DNA of 5,324 nt from Planctomycetota bacterium (GTDB lineage Bacteria; Planctomycetota; UBA8108), in the NCBI GenBank assembly GCA_016928605.1, contig JAFGKN010000197.1, positions 1-5,324 of the forward strand, in the 5' to 3' direction. Positions 4,856 to 5,324 of the stretch are shown in pieces (position 1 is the first letter of the stretch; the number at the start of each line of letters is the position of its first letter). The translations under genes and the position numbers were made by a program. The notes beneath the pieces were generated by a model. The model had not been told where the DNA came from, searched no databases, and saw nothing but the letters and a program-made list of their open reading frames with translations.

Positions 4856-5324
4856 ATGATCCGAAGTGAAGAGAGCCAGTCCTTTCTGGACTACATCGCG
4901 GATGCCAAGATCCGCTTCCTGCAGGAGCGGGACCTGGGCCTCGACCTCTACTTCAGCGGCTATCTGGGGATCCTCGTCTTCTGCCTGAGCCTCGCGATCA
5001 CGGTCATCTTCCTGCTGGCCATCTTCGGCGTGATCCCGCGGCGCCGCCACGTCGTCTGCCTGCTCCTGGGGCTCGGAGCGCTCGCCTTCCTCGCCGGTCT
5101 GGGAAGCTCCTACTGGAACTACCAGGCGGTTCTCTCCGGAAGCGTCTCCATCGTCCGCGAGGTGGCGGGGGCGCGCCCCGTCGATGAGCAGCAGGAGGCC
5201 GCGGTGATCCTGATTCCGCTCCTCCTCGGCGCGGCGAGCCTGGCGATGGGCGTCCTCGGCTGCCTCTACCTCGCCCTCTTCTGGGGGACGAGCCTCCTGC
5301 CTGGAAAGAAGGGCGAGGGGACGA
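4856..5324 (+). CDS. Multi-spanning membrane protein of unknown function (C-terminus cut by window edge)
   Basis: The frame is open for 156 codons from the ATG at 4856 to the window end and has no stop, so it is partial or ends just outside. The first 36 residues are hydrophilic and partly acidic. Three hydrophobic segments follow at about 37-60, 66-83 and 117-143. Between the first two is PRRRH (61-65), and the known end is basic (KKGEG). By the positive-inside rule the RRRH loop and C-terminal end would be cytoplasmic, with the N-terminus and the 84-116 loop outside; this topology is inferred. There is no clear Shine-Dalgarno sequence, so expression may depend on coupling to rpiB, 38 bases upstream. 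Codon use matches the neighbours and the hydrophobic pattern is coherent, which argues for a real gene. I do not recognise the family. A MotA/TolQ/ExbB-type relationship was considered, but no signature of it is visible in this part. Confidence 0.75.
   Translation, partial: MIRSEESQSFLDYIADAKIRFLQERDLGLDLYFSGYLGILVFCLSLAITVIFLLAIFGVIPRRRHVVCLLLGLGALAFLAGLGSSYWNYQAVLSGSVSIVREVAGARPVDEQQEAAVILIPLLLGAASLAMGVLGCLYLALFWGTSLLPGKKGEGT

Overview
The window is very GC-rich bacterial chromosomal DNA with dense codon-biased reading frames. Two genes carry lipobox signal peptides, so the host is most likely a Gram-negative (diderm) bacterium. Large secreted lipoproteins with Ig-like and FG-GAP/VCBS modules fit high-GC lineages such as Myxococcota, Planctomycetota, Acidobacteriota or uncultured FCB-type phyla. 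The sequence alone does not settle which. No rRNA, tRNA, transposon, CRISPR array or phage gene was found.

The layout is two divergent gene pairs separated by a 535-bp intergenic region. The left pair (1-3823) is on the minus strand. The promoter-proximal gene (2567-3823) encodes a 418-residue lipoprotein with a Pro-Ala-X linker, an unrecognised periplasmic domain and a C-terminal Ig-like domain. Its stop codon overlaps the start of the next gene (1-2567), which runs off the left edge. That gene encodes a lipoprotein of more than 855 residues: signal peptide, Asp/Gly linker, three divergent copies of an Ig-like module (the third with a large insertion), then at least five FG-GAP/VCBS blades with calcium-binding Asp motifs. 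Because this frame has no stop inside the window, it can easily be missed; I read it directly from the reverse complement.

The right pair (4359-5324) is on the plus strand. It holds rpiB (ribose-5-phosphate isomerase B), with a convincing ribosome binding site, followed after 38 bp by a multi-spanning membrane protein of unknown function that is cut by the right edge.

The two lipoproteins look like a translationally coupled pair of cell-envelope or surface proteins, possibly partners. The rpiB pair is a housekeeping sugar-phosphate gene plus an unknown membrane protein, and nothing links it functionally to the left pair. The intergenic region holds short repeats, a GC-only inverted repeat and only weak promoter-like matches. 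I see no defence, mobile or secondary-metabolite system. The most unusual content is the architecture of the large FG-GAP lipoprotein and its overlap with the unknown lipoprotein upstream.
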